A stretch of DNA of 64,000 nt from Pleomorphomonas koreensis DSM 23070. GTDB lineage: Bacteria > Pseudomonadota > Alphaproteobacteria > Rhizobiales > Pleomorphomonadaceae. This document shows positions 8,092 through 17,951 of the stretch, in pieces (position 1 is the stretch's first letter; each line of letters opens with the position of its first letter). Location: assembly GCF_000425185.1 (NCBI RefSeq), contig NZ_AULH01000013.1:1-64000 (forward strand), given 5' to 3'. A model generated the notes under the pieces. That model searched no databases. It was not told where the DNA came from and saw nothing but the letters and a program-made list of their open reading frames with translations. Position numbers and translations under genes: made by a program.

Positions 8092-8547
8092 TCAGGCCGC
8101 CCTGATCCGCGCCAGCGTTTCCAGCGTCTCGACGCAGGCGGCGGCCGCCTCGCGGCCCTTGTTGGCGGCGTCGGCGCGGCTCCGGACGAGCGCCTGCTCG
8201 TCGGTGTAGGTGGTGAGGATGCCGAAGGCGATCGGCACGCCGGTGGTCAGCATCGCCTGCATCAGGCCGGTGGCGGCGCCGAGGCTGATGAACTCGAAAT
8301 GCGCCGTGTCGCCCTTGATGACACAGCCGAGACAGATCACGCCGTCATAGCGGCCGCTTTCCGCCAGCGTCCTGGCGAGCAGCGGGATCTCGAAGGCGCC
8401 GGGGGCGGGGAAGATGTCCGCTTCGGCGAGCGGTACGCTGCGCTCGGCAAGCTCGCGGCGGGCGCCGGCGAGCAGGCCCTCGGTCACCTCCCGGTTGAAG
8501 CGGCTGACGACGACGGCAAGGCGCGGCGGGGTGGGGGAAGCTGTCAT
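8092..8547 (-). CDS. ribH: 6,7-dimethyl-8-ribityllumazine synthase
   Basis: A 151-residue lumazine synthase, which condenses the RibBA product 3,4-dihydroxy-2-butanone 4-phosphate with the pyrimidine made by RibD to give the lumazine substrate of RibE. Family motifs are VVVSRFNREVTEGLL near the N-terminus, APGAFEIPLLA in the middle and GCVIKGDTAHFEFI with the catalytic histidine. I place the start at the ATG at 8547, which has GAGGAG just upstream; an in-frame ATG at 8565 overlaps the ribBA end and has no such site. It is the last gene of the rib operon. Many rhizobia have two ribH copies; only one is visible here. Confidence 0.93.
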   Translation of the reverse strand: MTASPTPPRLAVVVSRFNREVTEGLLAGARRELAERSVPLAEADIFPAPGAFEIPLLARTLAESGRYDGVICLGCVIKGDTAHFEFISLGAATGLMQAMLTTGVPIAFGILTTYTDEQALVRSRADAANKGREAAAACVETLETLARIRAA

Positions 8548-8554
8548 GGTCTCC

Positions 8555-9763
8555 TCAGGTTTCATGCTGGCAGAGGTTGTGGCCGAAGCGCTCGCCCTTG
8601 GTGGCGAGGTAGCGGCGGTTGAACGGGTTGGGCGGGATGACCAGCGGCACCCGTCCGGCCACCTCGATGCCGTAGCCGGTGAGCGCTTCGGCCTTGGCCG
8701 GGTTGTTGGAGAGAAGGCGCAGGCGTGTGACGCCGAGCGCCTTCAGGATCTGCGCGGCGATGCCGTAGTGGCGGGCGTCGGCGGGCAGGCCGAGGGCGGT
8801 GTTGGCGTCGAGCGTGTCGAAGCCGCCGTCCTGCAAGGCATAGGCGCGGATCTTGTTGGCGAGGCCGATGCCGCGCCCCTCCTGGCCGCGCAGGTAGATC
8901 ACCGCGCCACCTTCGGGGTCGGCGGCGATCAGCCGTTGCGCTTCGTGAAGCTGCGGGCCGCAGTCGCATCGCAGCGAGCCGAGCGCGTCGCCGGTCAGGC
9001 ATTCCGAATGGACGCGGACCAGCGGCGTGTTGCCAAAGGGGCGACGGACGATGGCCAGATGCTCGCCGCCGTCGATGACGCTGCGGAAGGCGGAGACGCG
9101 CAGCACGCTGTCGGCATAGGCCGTCGGGAGGTCGGCGCTCGCCACCTCCTCGACCAGCCGTTCGGTCGCCCAGCGATACTCGATCAGCTCGGCGATGGTC
9201 AGCACGGGGATGTCGTGCTCTTTCGCGAAGCGGTCGAGTTCGGGCCGGCGGGCCATGTGGCCGCTCACGCCCATCACCTCGCAGATGACGGCGGCCGGCT
9301 TCAGCCCGGCGAGACGGACGAGGTCGATCGCCCCTTCGGTGTGGCCGTTGCGGGCGAGCACGCCGCCGTCGGCGGCCCTGAGCGGGAAGACGTGGCCGGG
9401 CGAGACGATGGCGCCGGGCGCCACAGCCGGGTCGGCGGCGACGGAGATGGTATGCGCCCGATCATAGGCCGAGATGCCGGTGGTGATGCCGTCGCGCGCC
9501 TCGATCGAGACGGTGAAGGCGGTGGAGCGGCGGGCGCGGTTCATCGCCACCATGGGCGAGAGACCGAGCCGGTCGACCTGGTCGCCGGTCAGCGCCAGAC
9601 AGATCAGGCCGCAGGCCTTCCTGGCCATGAAGGCGATGGCCTCGGGGGTGGCGAACTCGGCGGCGACCACGAGGTCGCCCTCGTTCTCGCGGTCCTCGTC
9701 GTCGACCAGCAGGACCATGCCGCCGGCCTTCAGCCGGTTCAGGGCGCGGGATAGGGCTTGCAT
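8555..9763 (-). CDS. ribBA: Bifunctional RibBA (DHBP synthase / GTP cyclohydrolase II)
   Basis: A 402-residue protein in two halves. Residues 1-205 are DHBP synthase (LVDDEDRENEGDLV with acidic metal ligands, then NRARRSTAFTVSIEA and GHTEGAIDLVRLAG). Residues about 210-402 resemble GTP cyclohydrolase II, including the zinc-type cysteines in HSECLTGDALGSLRCDCGPQ and the RGQEGRGIGL motif, so this half looks catalytically intact. It feeds both branches of riboflavin synthesis. The start at 9763 lies inside ribE: the two genes overlap by 25 bases in different frames, suggesting translational coupling. ribH follows. Confidence 0.93.
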   Translation of the reverse strand: MQALSRALNRLKAGGMVLLVDDEDRENEGDLVVAAEFATPEAIAFMARKACGLICLALTGDQVDRLGLSPMVAMNRARRSTAFTVSIEARDGITTGISAYDRAHTISVAADPAVAPGAIVSPGHVFPLRAADGGVLARNGHTEGAIDLVRLAGLKPAAVICEVMGVSGHMARRPELDRFAKEHDIPVLTIAELIEYRWATERLVEEVASADLPTAYADSVLRVSAFRSVIDGGEHLAIVRRPFGNTPLVRVHSECLTGDALGSLRCDCGPQLHEAQRLIAADPEGGAVIYLRGQEGRGIGLANKIRAYALQDGGFDTLDANTALGLPADARHYGIAAQILKALGVTRLRLLSNNPAKAEALTGYGIEVAGRVPLVIPPNPFNRRYLATKGERFGHNLCQHET

Positions 9764-10347
9764 AGGGCCTCCACATATTTGGCGATGACGTCGACCTCGA
9801 CGTTGATCTCGTCGCCGATGCCGGCGGCGGAAAGGTTGGTGTTGTCCCAGGTGTGCGGGATGATGGTGATGCCGATGCGGGCGCCGTCCGGCGCCGGTTC
9901 GATGCTGTTGATGGTCAGGCTGATGCCGTTGAGCGAGATCGAGCCCTTCTCGACGCAGTAGCGGGCGAGGCCGGCCGGCAGGTCGAACTCCAGGCGGCGG
10001 GCGTCGCCGTCCGGCGTCACGGCGGCGAGCCGCGCCTTGCCGTCGACGTGGCCCTGCACCATGTGGCCGGACAGGCGGTCGGTGAGCGCCACCGAGCGTT
10101 CGAGGTTGACCCGCGAACCGGTGATCAGTCGGCCGAGGTTGGAGCGGTCGAGCGTTTCGGGCGAGAGGAAGAAGCGGGCCGTGCCGGCCTCGTCCATCTC
10201 GGTGACCGTCAGGCAGACGCCGTTGACGGCGATGCTCTCGCCGAGGTCGAGATCGGGCCAGCCGGTGGGGATGACGATCACCAGCGCGCCGCCGGTGGTT
10301 TCGGCCGTCCGGACCTTGGCAGTCCGGGCAATGATGCCGGAAAACAT
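9739..10347 (-). CDS. ribE: Riboflavin synthase alpha subunit
   Basis: A 202-residue riboflavin synthase made of two similar beta-barrel repeats: the first starts MFSGIIARTAKV with ESIAVNGVCLTV, the second has MVQGHVDGKARL, KGSISLNGISLTIN and HTWDNTNL. The enzyme dismutates two lumazines to riboflavin. It overlaps the downstream ribBA start by 25 bases and begins six bases after the ribD stop, consistent with one polycistronic rib message. The gene is also called ribC in some species. Confidence 0.93.
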   Translation of the reverse strand: MFSGIIARTAKVRTAETTGGALVIVIPTGWPDLDLGESIAVNGVCLTVTEMDEAGTARFFLSPETLDRSNLGRLITGSRVNLERSVALTDRLSGHMVQGHVDGKARLAAVTPDGDARRLEFDLPAGLARYCVEKGSISLNGISLTINSIEPAPDGARIGITIIPHTWDNTNLSAAGIGDEINVEVDVIAKYVEALCKPYPAP

Positions 10348-10353
10348 GAGTAT

Positions 10354-11349
10354 TCAGCCTTTCCTGTCGTGGTTGCGGAGAATGGTGATGCGGTCGGGAT
10401 CGCCCTTGGCGATGACGACGTGCTCGTCCCAGAGGCCGGCGGCCAGCACGGCGGCGGTCAGCGTCGGTCCCGCCTCGACCAGCACCTCGTGGACGCCCTC
10501 GGTGCCGAGGCGAGCGAGCGCCTCGTCGAGTTCGGCGAAGACCAGCGGCCGCAGACCGCGTTGGGCGGCGGCCGTCAGATAGTCGGCCGGCACGCGGCCG
10601 CGGCGGTCGAGGATGGCGAGGAGGCGCCGCTTGTCCGGATGGTCGGGAACGCGGCGGACGGTGAATTCCGGATCGTCGGCAAGGATGGTGCCGGCGCCGG
10701 TCAGGATGGCGTCGGCGCGGCGGCGCAGCCGGTGGGCGAGCGTCAGCGAAGTTTCCGAGGTGAAGGTCTTGTGTCCCGGCGGCGGGATCATCGAGCCGGT
10801 CTCGTCGAGCGCCTGCTTGACGGTGACGAAGGGCCGGCCGGTGGTCGACCATTTCACGAAAGGTGCGATCAGCCGTTCGGCCTCGGCCGCGAGGCGCGGC
10901 GCGTCGGCATGGTCGAGACCGGCCAGCCAGCCGACGGAGAGGCCGGCTGCCGCGAGGCGCGCCGCGCCGCCGCCGGCGACACGCGGGTTGGGATCGCGGC
11001 CGGCGATCCAGACGTGGCGGGCCGGCGTCGACAGGATGGCGTCCGTGCAGGGCGGCGTGCGGCCGTGGTGGTTGCACGGCTCCAGCGTGACGACGATCGT
11101 GTGGATGCGAAGGGCGCTGCCGGCCGCCCGGCAGGCGGCGATGGCGCGTGCCTCGGCGTGCAGGTCGCCGGCCTTGCGGTGCGCCTCGACGGCAAGAACC
11201 TCGCCGGCGGCGTCGAGCAGGACGCAGCCGACCGGCGGGTTGGGCGCCGTGGCGCCGGCGTAGTCGGTCGCGGCGGCGACGGCGCGGCCGAAGGCATCGG
11301 CGATGATGCCGGCCGGCAGGGAAGTGACGGGGTGTTTCGATGCGCCCAT
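10354..11349 (-). CDS. ribD: Bifunctional deaminase/reductase RibD
   Basis: A 331-residue enzyme carrying out the second and third steps of riboflavin synthesis. The N-terminal deaminase has the zinc motif HAEARAI followed by EPCNHHGRTPPC; the C-terminal reductase includes KQALDETGSM, ILTGAGTILADDP and the VLVEAGPTL motif. I start at the ATG at 11349; the frame extends 27 codons further but into a poorly conserved basic stretch. It is the first gene behind the FMN riboswitch, 94 bases downstream of it, so its expression should fall when FMN is abundant. Confidence 0.92.
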   Translation of the reverse strand: MGASKHPVTSLPAGIIADAFGRAVAAATDYAGATAPNPPVGCVLLDAAGEVLAVEAHRKAGDLHAEARAIAACRAAGSALRIHTIVVTLEPCNHHGRTPPCTDAILSTPARHVWIAGRDPNPRVAGGGAARLAAAGLSVGWLAGLDHADAPRLAAEAERLIAPFVKWSTTGRPFVTVKQALDETGSMIPPPGHKTFTSETSLTLAHRLRRRADAILTGAGTILADDPEFTVRRVPDHPDKRRLLAILDRRGRVPADYLTAAAQRGLRPLVFAELDEALARLGTEGVHEVLVEAGPTLTAAVLAAGLWDEHVVIAKGDPDRITILRNHDRKG

Positions 11350-11442
11350 GCGGTCCTCGATCCATCGATCGAACGCATCGGGGCGCAGGCAGACGCCAAG
11401 GCGAGCGCACTCCCGTGACGGAGGGCGCACCTCTGGCGTCGG

Positions 11443-11590
11443 CCGTTCTCTACCATCCGGACTATACCGTCGGCCCCGGAATCACACCGGGTCTGCTGAC
11501 CCCGTTTCCCGAAGGAAACAGGCGCTCGCGGGCTGACGCGCCTTGGCGCGATTACCGCCGGTGGGGAATTGCACCCCGCCCCGAGAACGT
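11443..11590 (-). ncRNA. FMN riboswitch (RFN element)
   Basis: On the minus strand this leader has the conserved RFN parts: closing stem CGTTCTC/GAGAACG at its ends, GGGGCGGGGTGCAATTCCCC and ACCGGCGGT near the 5' side, the GGGTCAGCAGACCCGGTGTG segment, then TCCGGGGCCGACGGTATAG and GTCCGGATGG before the closing stem. It precedes ribD in the correct orientation. FMN binding would turn off the ribD-ribE-ribBA-ribH operon; whether at transcription or translation cannot be settled here. Confidence 0.95.
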
Positions 11591-11630
11591 TCGCCGCCCG
11601 TGACGGGCAGCATCGGAAAGCATAGGCATG

Positions 11631-11658
11631 ACGATCCGGCCCTGCAAGGCCGGATCGT
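11631..11658. terminator. Symmetric hairpin between ABC operon and FMN riboswitch
   Basis: An 11-base perfect stem (ACGATCCGGCC / GGCCGGATCGT) with a six-base loop lies 15 bases after the stop of the minus-strand ABC binding-protein gene. No U-run follows on that strand, so termination would be weak or Rho-assisted. Confidence 0.45.
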
Positions 11659-11672
11659 TCACGTAGGCGAGA

Positions 11673-12635
11673 TCACTTCGCTGCGAAGGCGACGGGCGCC
11701 ACGAGGTCCTTGCGGATGTCGATCGCCTTGTCCTTCTGCAACATGCCGTTGTCGATCATGAACGCCTGGTCGGCCTCGAGGTTGACGATGTCGGCGTCGG
11801 TCAGCGTCGGCGTGAAATCGTAGAGCGGCAGCTGCGCCTCGGCGTCCTCGATGGAGATCTTCTGCTCGTCGGCGGCCATCTTCAGCGCCTCCTCCGGCTT
11901 GGCGGCCATGAAGTCGAGCGCCTTGCGGTGGGCGGCGAGATAGGCGGCGACGAGGTCGGGGTGCGCGTCGATGAACGTGCCGGAGGCGGCGATCACCGTG
12001 GTCGGGTGGATCAGGCCGTCGCCGGTGACCAGCGTCCTGCCGCCGGCCTTCTCGACGGCGATGGCGTTGGCGCCGGCCAGCGTCGCCACGTCGATCTCGC
12101 CGGAAAGCAGCGCGGCGCGGGCGGTCGGCAGGTCCATGTTGATGTAGTCGACGTCATTTATCGTAAGGCCGGTGGAGGCGAGGGCGGCGGCCAGCAACTG
12201 ATGCAGCGTGGTGCCCTTGGGGCCGGCGATCTTCTTGCCCTTGAGGTCGGAAAGCGTCGCCGGGCCATCGGCGCGGGTCATCAGCGCGAAGGCCCTGGGC
12301 GAACGCGAGTAGACGGCGACGATGCGTACGTCGACGCCGTTGGCCTTGGCGAGGATGGCCGAGGCGCCGCCCAGCACCGAGGCGACGTCGATGGCGCCGG
12401 CGGCGATGGCCTCGGTCTGCTTGGCGCCGGAAGTGATCTCGGGACGCTCGACCTTGATGCCGCGCGCCGCCAGATCGGCGTCGAGGATGCCCTCGTGCTT
12501 CTCGACGATCGACGGCACGTTGAACGGCGCCGTGACATAGGTGACGCGCAAGGCGTCGGGATCGGCGGCGAGCGCCGGCGACAGCGTGCCGGCGACGAAG
12601 GCGGCGGCAAGGGCGAGGCGGGATATCAGGTGCAT
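11673..12635 (-). CDS. NitT/Tau-type ABC transporter substrate-binding protein
   Basis: A 320-residue periplasmic binding protein with a signal peptide (residues 1-23, ending SPALA-AD). The fold is the SsuA/ThiY-like group: ITSGAKQTEAIAAGAIDVAS, a DLKGKKIAGPKGTTLHQLL segment and MDLPTARAALLSGEIDV. Related proteins bind sulfonates, taurine, nitrate, or vitamin precursors; the sequence alone does not decide. It is the last gene of a three-gene importer (permease, ATPase, binding protein) and lies just upstream of the riboflavin riboswitch on the same strand, which makes a flavin-related substrate worth testing. Confidence 0.82.
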   Translation of the reverse strand: MHLISRLALAAAFVAGTLSPALAADPDALRVTYVTAPFNVPSIVEKHEGILDADLAARGIKVERPEITSGAKQTEAIAAGAIDVASVLGGASAILAKANGVDVRIVAVYSRSPRAFALMTRADGPATLSDLKGKKIAGPKGTTLHQLLAAALASTGLTINDVDYINMDLPTARAALLSGEIDVATLAGANAIAVEKAGGRTLVTGDGLIHPTTVIAASGTFIDAHPDLVAAYLAAHRKALDFMAAKPEEALKMAADEQKISIEDAEAQLPLYDFTPTLTDADIVNLEADQAFMIDNGMLQKDKAIDIRKDLVAPVAFAAK

Positions 12636-13372
12636 GGCTTCCTCCTGGGGTCCGAATGGGGCTCGCCGACCAGACGGGCGAGAATGCGGCGGCGAAGCTC
12701 GACCACGGCCGGGTCGGTGGCCTCGCGCGGGAAGGGCAGATCGACGGCGACGCGGCCGACGACGCGGCCGGCCTCCAGCTCCAGCACGCTTTCGCCGAGC
12801 AGCACGGCCTCCTCGACGTCGTGCGTCACCAGCACGACGGTCGGCCGACGCGCCTGCCAGACGTCGACGAGGACGCGCTGCAAGGTGCGGCGGGTAAAGG
12901 CGTCGAGTGCCGAGAAGGGCTCGTCGAGCAGCAGCACGTCGGGCCGCTGCGCCAAGGCGCGGGCGATGGCGACGCGCTGGGCCATGCCGCCGGAGAGCTG
13001 GGCGGGCAGGGCGCGCCGTGCGTCCGCAAGGCCGACGAGGGCCAGGGCTTCGTCGACGCGGGCGTCGATCTCGGCCCGGCCGAGCCGCCCCTTCAGCGGG
13101 AAGGCGACGTTGGCGGCGGCGTCGAGCCAGGGCATCAGCCGCGCTTCCTGGAAGACGACGCCGATGCCGGCGGCGGGAGCGCGGCGGACGGCGCCCGAAC
13201 TCGGCTCGGCGAGGCCGGCCAGGAGGCGCAGCAGCGTCGTCTTGCCGCAGCCGGAGCGGCCGACGATGGCGGTGATCGTGCCGACGGGGAAGCGTTGCGT
13301 CACGCCGTCGAGGGCGAGGACCGTGCGGCCGGCAACCTCGTAGCGGCGGCTGGCGTCGATCACCTCAAGCAC
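12626..13372 (-). CDS. NitT/Tau-type ABC transporter ATPase
   Basis: A 248-residue ABC ATPase of the SsuB/TauB/NrtD group. Walker A is GRSGCGKTTLL near residue 37, the Q-loop is VVFQEARLMPWLD (typical of this group), the signature is LSGGMAQRVAIARAL, and Walker B is LLLDEPFSALDAFTR. It energises import through the permease encoded immediately before it (eight-base overlap) and overlaps the binding-protein gene by ten bases, so all three genes form one operon. Confidence 0.9.
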   Translation of the reverse strand: MLEVIDASRRYEVAGRTVLALDGVTQRFPVGTITAIVGRSGCGKTTLLRLLAGLAEPSSGAVRRAPAAGIGVVFQEARLMPWLDAAANVAFPLKGRLGRAEIDARVDEALALVGLADARRALPAQLSGGMAQRVAIARALAQRPDVLLLDEPFSALDAFTRRTLQRVLVDVWQARRPTVVLVTHDVEEAVLLGESVLELEAGRVVGRVAVDLPFPREATDPAVVELRRRILARLVGEPHSDPRRKPCT

Positions 13373-14153
13373 GGGCGGCCTCCAGATCGGCGGAGAGCCA
13401 GGGGAAGGCGTGGCCGATCAGGCGGCGCAGCAGGAGATCGGAGAGAAGGCCGAGGATGCCGATCACCAGGATGCCGGCCAGCACGATGTCGGTGCGGGCG
13501 AGGTTCTCGGCGTCGATGATCATGTAGCCGAGGCCGGCCGACGAAGCGATCAGCTCGGCGCCGACCAGCGCCCGCCAGCTATAGCCGAGGCTGATCCTGA
13601 GCCCGACCACCAGCTCGGGCAGCGCCGACGGCAGCACGATGCGCGTCAGGATGTCGCGGCGGGAGAGGCCGGCGACGCGGCCGACTTCAATCAGCCGGGG
13701 ATCGACGCCGGCGATGCCGCCGCGCAGGCCGAGGAACACCGGGAAGAAGGAGGCGAGCACGATGATGCCGAGCTTCTGCGCCTCGCCGATGCCGAGCCAG
13801 AGAATCAATAGCGGAATCAGGGCGAGCGGCGGCACCTGCCGGACGAATTCCAGCAGCGGGTCGATCACCGTGCGGGCTGGTCGGCTGGCCGACAGCAGCA
13901 CGGCGAGCGGCACCGCCAGCGCCGTCGACAGCGCGAAACCCAGCAGCACGCGCTGGATGCTGGTCAGCGCATGTTTGACGAGCGCGCCGGAGGCGGCGAG
14001 ATCGGTGAGCGCGGCAACCACCGCCTTTGGTGCCGGCAACAGATAGGCGTTGGTCCAGCCGAGCCGGCCGGCCAGCCACCAGACGAGCACGACGCTCGCG
14101 AACACGGCAACGGGAGTGAGGGCACGGCGGGCCGGCATCGGTCTTACATCCAA
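13365..14153 (-). CDS. NitT/Tau-type ABC transporter permease
   Basis: A 262-residue inner-membrane permease with about six hydrophobic segments. The EAA-like loop that contacts the ATPase is visible around VGRVAGLSRRDILTRIVLPSALPELVVGLR (about residues 155-185), and the family end AENLARTDIVLAGILVIGILG is present. It is the first gene of the three-gene importer on the minus strand. The 180-base gap to the divergent pabB presumably carries both promoters, but no regulatory site was recognised in it. Confidence 0.9.
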   Translation of the reverse strand: MDVRPMPARRALTPVAVFASVVLVWWLAGRLGWTNAYLLPAPKAVVAALTDLAASGALVKHALTSIQRVLLGFALSTALAVPLAVLLSASRPARTVIDPLLEFVRQVPPLALIPLLILWLGIGEAQKLGIIVLASFFPVFLGLRGGIAGVDPRLIEVGRVAGLSRRDILTRIVLPSALPELVVGLRISLGYSWRALVGAELIASSAGLGYMIIDAENLARTDIVLAGILVIGILGLLSDLLLRRLIGHAFPWLSADLEAARA

Positions 14154-14333
14154 AGTCTATGTCCTCGACGCTAGGAGGCCATTGTTGAGAATGCAAATCA
14201 TAAATAGTTTCAACTGGTTGAGATACGCGTTATACCGGATCGGGTTGCGGCCGCCCGCCGGGGGCAGGCCGGACATTCCGGTGGCAGAGGTTCCGCCGCC
14301 GCGCAAGGCCGGATGGGCCGGCAAGGGCGTCCG

Positions 14334-15725
14334 ATGATCGTCATTCCCCTCGAATCCATCGATCCGCTGGCCGTGGCGCGGCGCTTGCGTCCGCTGCCGG
14401 GCTTCGCCTTTCTCGACAGCGCGCTGGTCGACGCCGATCTTGGTCGCCACGCCTTCGTGGCCGCCGATCCCTTCGGCACGCTGCGCGTCGCGGACGGGTG
14501 GACGTTCTGGAATGGCGAGGAGGTGGCGCCGGGCCGGCAGGCGCTCGATGAGTTGAGCCGGCGTCTGGCGCTCTACCGGCAGCCGACGATGGCGGGGCTG
14601 CCACCGTTCCAGGTTGGGGCCATCGGCCATGTCGCCTATGAGTTCGGCCGGCGGCTCGAGCGTCTGCCGACGGTGCCGCCGCCGCCGGACGGCATCGCCG
14701 AGCTGGAGATGCACTTTTACGACGCGATTGTCGCCTTCGACCTCGTGGATAACAGCGCCTTCGTGCTGTCCACCGGCTGGCCGGAAGCGGATCGGGCGCG
14801 CCGTGAGCGACGGGCGCGGCAGCGGGCGGACCAATTGCTGGCGCTGATCGACGGGCCGACACCGCCGGAGGCGCCGTTCGCCGGCCTCGCCGATCCCGCG
14901 TTCACGACCAACCTCGACCGGCCCGCCTACGAGGCGGCCGTCGCGCGAACCCGCGACTACATCCTCGCCGGCGACATCTTCCAGGCCAACATCAGCCGCC
15001 GCATCGACCTCGACCTGCCGGCCGGCTTCGACGCCTGGGGCTATTACCGGGCGTTGCGGGCGACCAATCCGGCGCCGTTCGCCGCCTTCCTCGACCACGG
15101 CGACGTGCGGATCGCCTCGTCGTCGCCGGAGCGGCTGCTGGCCGTGCGCGGCCGCCACGTCGAGACGCGGCCGATCAAGGGCACGGCGCGCCGCGCCGCC
15201 GATCCGACCGAGGACGCGGCGCTCGCGACGGCTCTCGCCGCATCGGACAAGGACCGGGCCGAGAACGTGATGATCGTCGATCTCCTGCGCTCCGACCTCT
15301 CGGCCGTCTGCAAGCCGCATACGGTGAAGGTGCCGCGGCTCTGCGAGGTCGAGACCTATGCCTCGCTGCACCATCTGGTGTCGACGGTGACCGGCGAGCT
15401 TAAGGGCGGCCGGACGGCGGTGGAGGCGCTGGCCGCCGTCTTCCCCGGCGGCTCGATCACCGGCGCGCCGAAGATCCGGGCGATGGAGATCATCGCCGAG
15501 TTGGAGCACGCGCCGCGCGGCGTCTACTGCGGGGCGATCGGCTATCTCGGCTTCGACGGTTCGGCCGATTTCAACATCGCCATCCGCACCGCCACCTTTG
15601 CCGGTAACAGGGCGTCGCTGGCCGCCGGCGGCGGCATCACGCTCCTGTCCGATCCGGCCGCCGAATTCGAGGAGGCCGAACTGAAGGCGCGGCGCCTCCT
15701 CGACGCCTTCCGGAGGCCGGCATGA
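14334..15725 (+). CDS. pabB: Aminodeoxychorismate synthase component I (PabB)
   Basis: A 463-residue chorismate-binding enzyme that, with PabA, makes 4-amino-4-deoxychorismate for folate synthesis. The active-site PIKGT motif (lysine near residue 282) is the PabB form; anthranilate synthase TrpE has a different residue there. Other family blocks are FQANISRR, ASSSPERLL, ENVMIVDLLRSD and FPGGSITGAPKIRAMEII. The start is taken at ATG 14334 (MIVIPLESID); an in-frame ATG seven codons earlier is possible. It overlaps pabA by four bases, indicating translational coupling. Confidence 0.9.
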   Translation: MIVIPLESIDPLAVARRLRPLPGFAFLDSALVDADLGRHAFVAADPFGTLRVADGWTFWNGEEVAPGRQALDELSRRLALYRQPTMAGLPPFQVGAIGHVAYEFGRRLERLPTVPPPPDGIAELEMHFYDAIVAFDLVDNSAFVLSTGWPEADRARRERRARQRADQLLALIDGPTPPEAPFAGLADPAFTTNLDRPAYEAAVARTRDYILAGDIFQANISRRIDLDLPAGFDAWGYYRALRATNPAPFAAFLDHGDVRIASSSPERLLAVRGRHVETRPIKGTARRAADPTEDAALATALAASDKDRAENVMIVDLLRSDLSAVCKPHTVKVPRLCEVETYASLHHLVSTVTGELKGGRTAVEALAAVFPGGSITGAPKIRAMEIIAELEHAPRGVYCGAIGYLGFDGSADFNIAIRTATFAGNRASLAAGGGITLLSDPAAEFEEAELKARRLLDAFRRPA

Positions 15726-16330
15726 TCGTCGTGCTCGACAACTACGACAGCTTCGTCGGCAACGTCGCCCGCTACCTTGTCGAACTCGGCGAGGAGGTCA
15801 GGGTGCTGCGCAACGACGCTGTCGACGTCGCCGGCCTGAAAGCGCTCGAACCGGAGGCGATCGTCATCAGCCCCGGCCCCTGCGGCCCCGGCGAGGCAGG
15901 CGTCGCCGTCGAGGCGGTGCGGGTCTTCTCGGGCAAGCTGCCGATCCTCGGCATCTGCCTCGGCCATCAGTGCATCGGCGCCGCCTTCGGGGCGCGCATC
16001 GTGCCGGCCAGGGAGCCGATGCACGGCCGGGCATCGCCGGTCGCCCACGACGGTTCCGGCCTGTTCGCCGGCCTGCCGAGCCCGCTGCGGGTCGGACGCT
16101 ACCATTCGCTGGCCGTCGAGGTGGCGGACGGCACGCCGCTCGTCGTCACGGCGCGGGCGCCGGGCGGCGACGTGATGGCGATCGCCCATTGCCAGCATCC
16201 GACCCATGGCGTGCAGTTCCACCCGGAAAGCGTGCTGACCGAGGGCGGCCATCGGCTGTTCGCCAACTTCCTCGCCTGCCTGCCGGGGCGGGCGGAGCGT
16301 CGGCCGGCCGCCCCGCTGTCGCCGGTCTGA
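15722..16330 (+). CDS. pabA: Aminodeoxychorismate/anthranilate synthase glutaminase (PabA)
   Basis: A 202-residue class I glutamine amidotransferase that supplies ammonia to PabB. The catalytic cysteine is in GICLGHQCIGAAFG near residue 80, and the His-Glu pair is in HGVQFHPESVLTE near 168-172. It starts with the typical VVLDNYDSFVGNVARYL. PabA and TrpG are close relatives and in some bacteria one subunit serves both pathways; the four-base overlap with pabB favours PabA. It ends head-to-head against mmsA with no spacer. Confidence 0.88.
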   Translation: MIVVLDNYDSFVGNVARYLVELGEEVRVLRNDAVDVAGLKALEPEAIVISPGPCGPGEAGVAVEAVRVFSGKLPILGICLGHQCIGAAFGARIVPAREPMHGRASPVAHDGSGLFAGLPSPLRVGRYHSLAVEVADGTPLVVTARAPGGDVMAIAHCQHPTHGVQFHPESVLTEGGHRLFANFLACLPGRAERRPAAPLSPV

Positions 16331-17830
<1,500 letters not shown>

Positions 17831-17951
17831 TTCCCTGATATCCCTCCGGTTTGATGCGCGTCTTGCGGCGCGCTGGAGGCGATGAAACACCCGAAGGCCG
17901 CTCTGCGGCAATATGCTGGCCCGGACAATGGTTGTGCGTTAATGTGCAGGC

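Noticed and set aside
14334-15725. Anthranilate synthase TrpE
   Set aside because: The active-site motif is PIKGT, the lysine form of PabB, and the partner gene overlaps as in pabB-pabA pairs.
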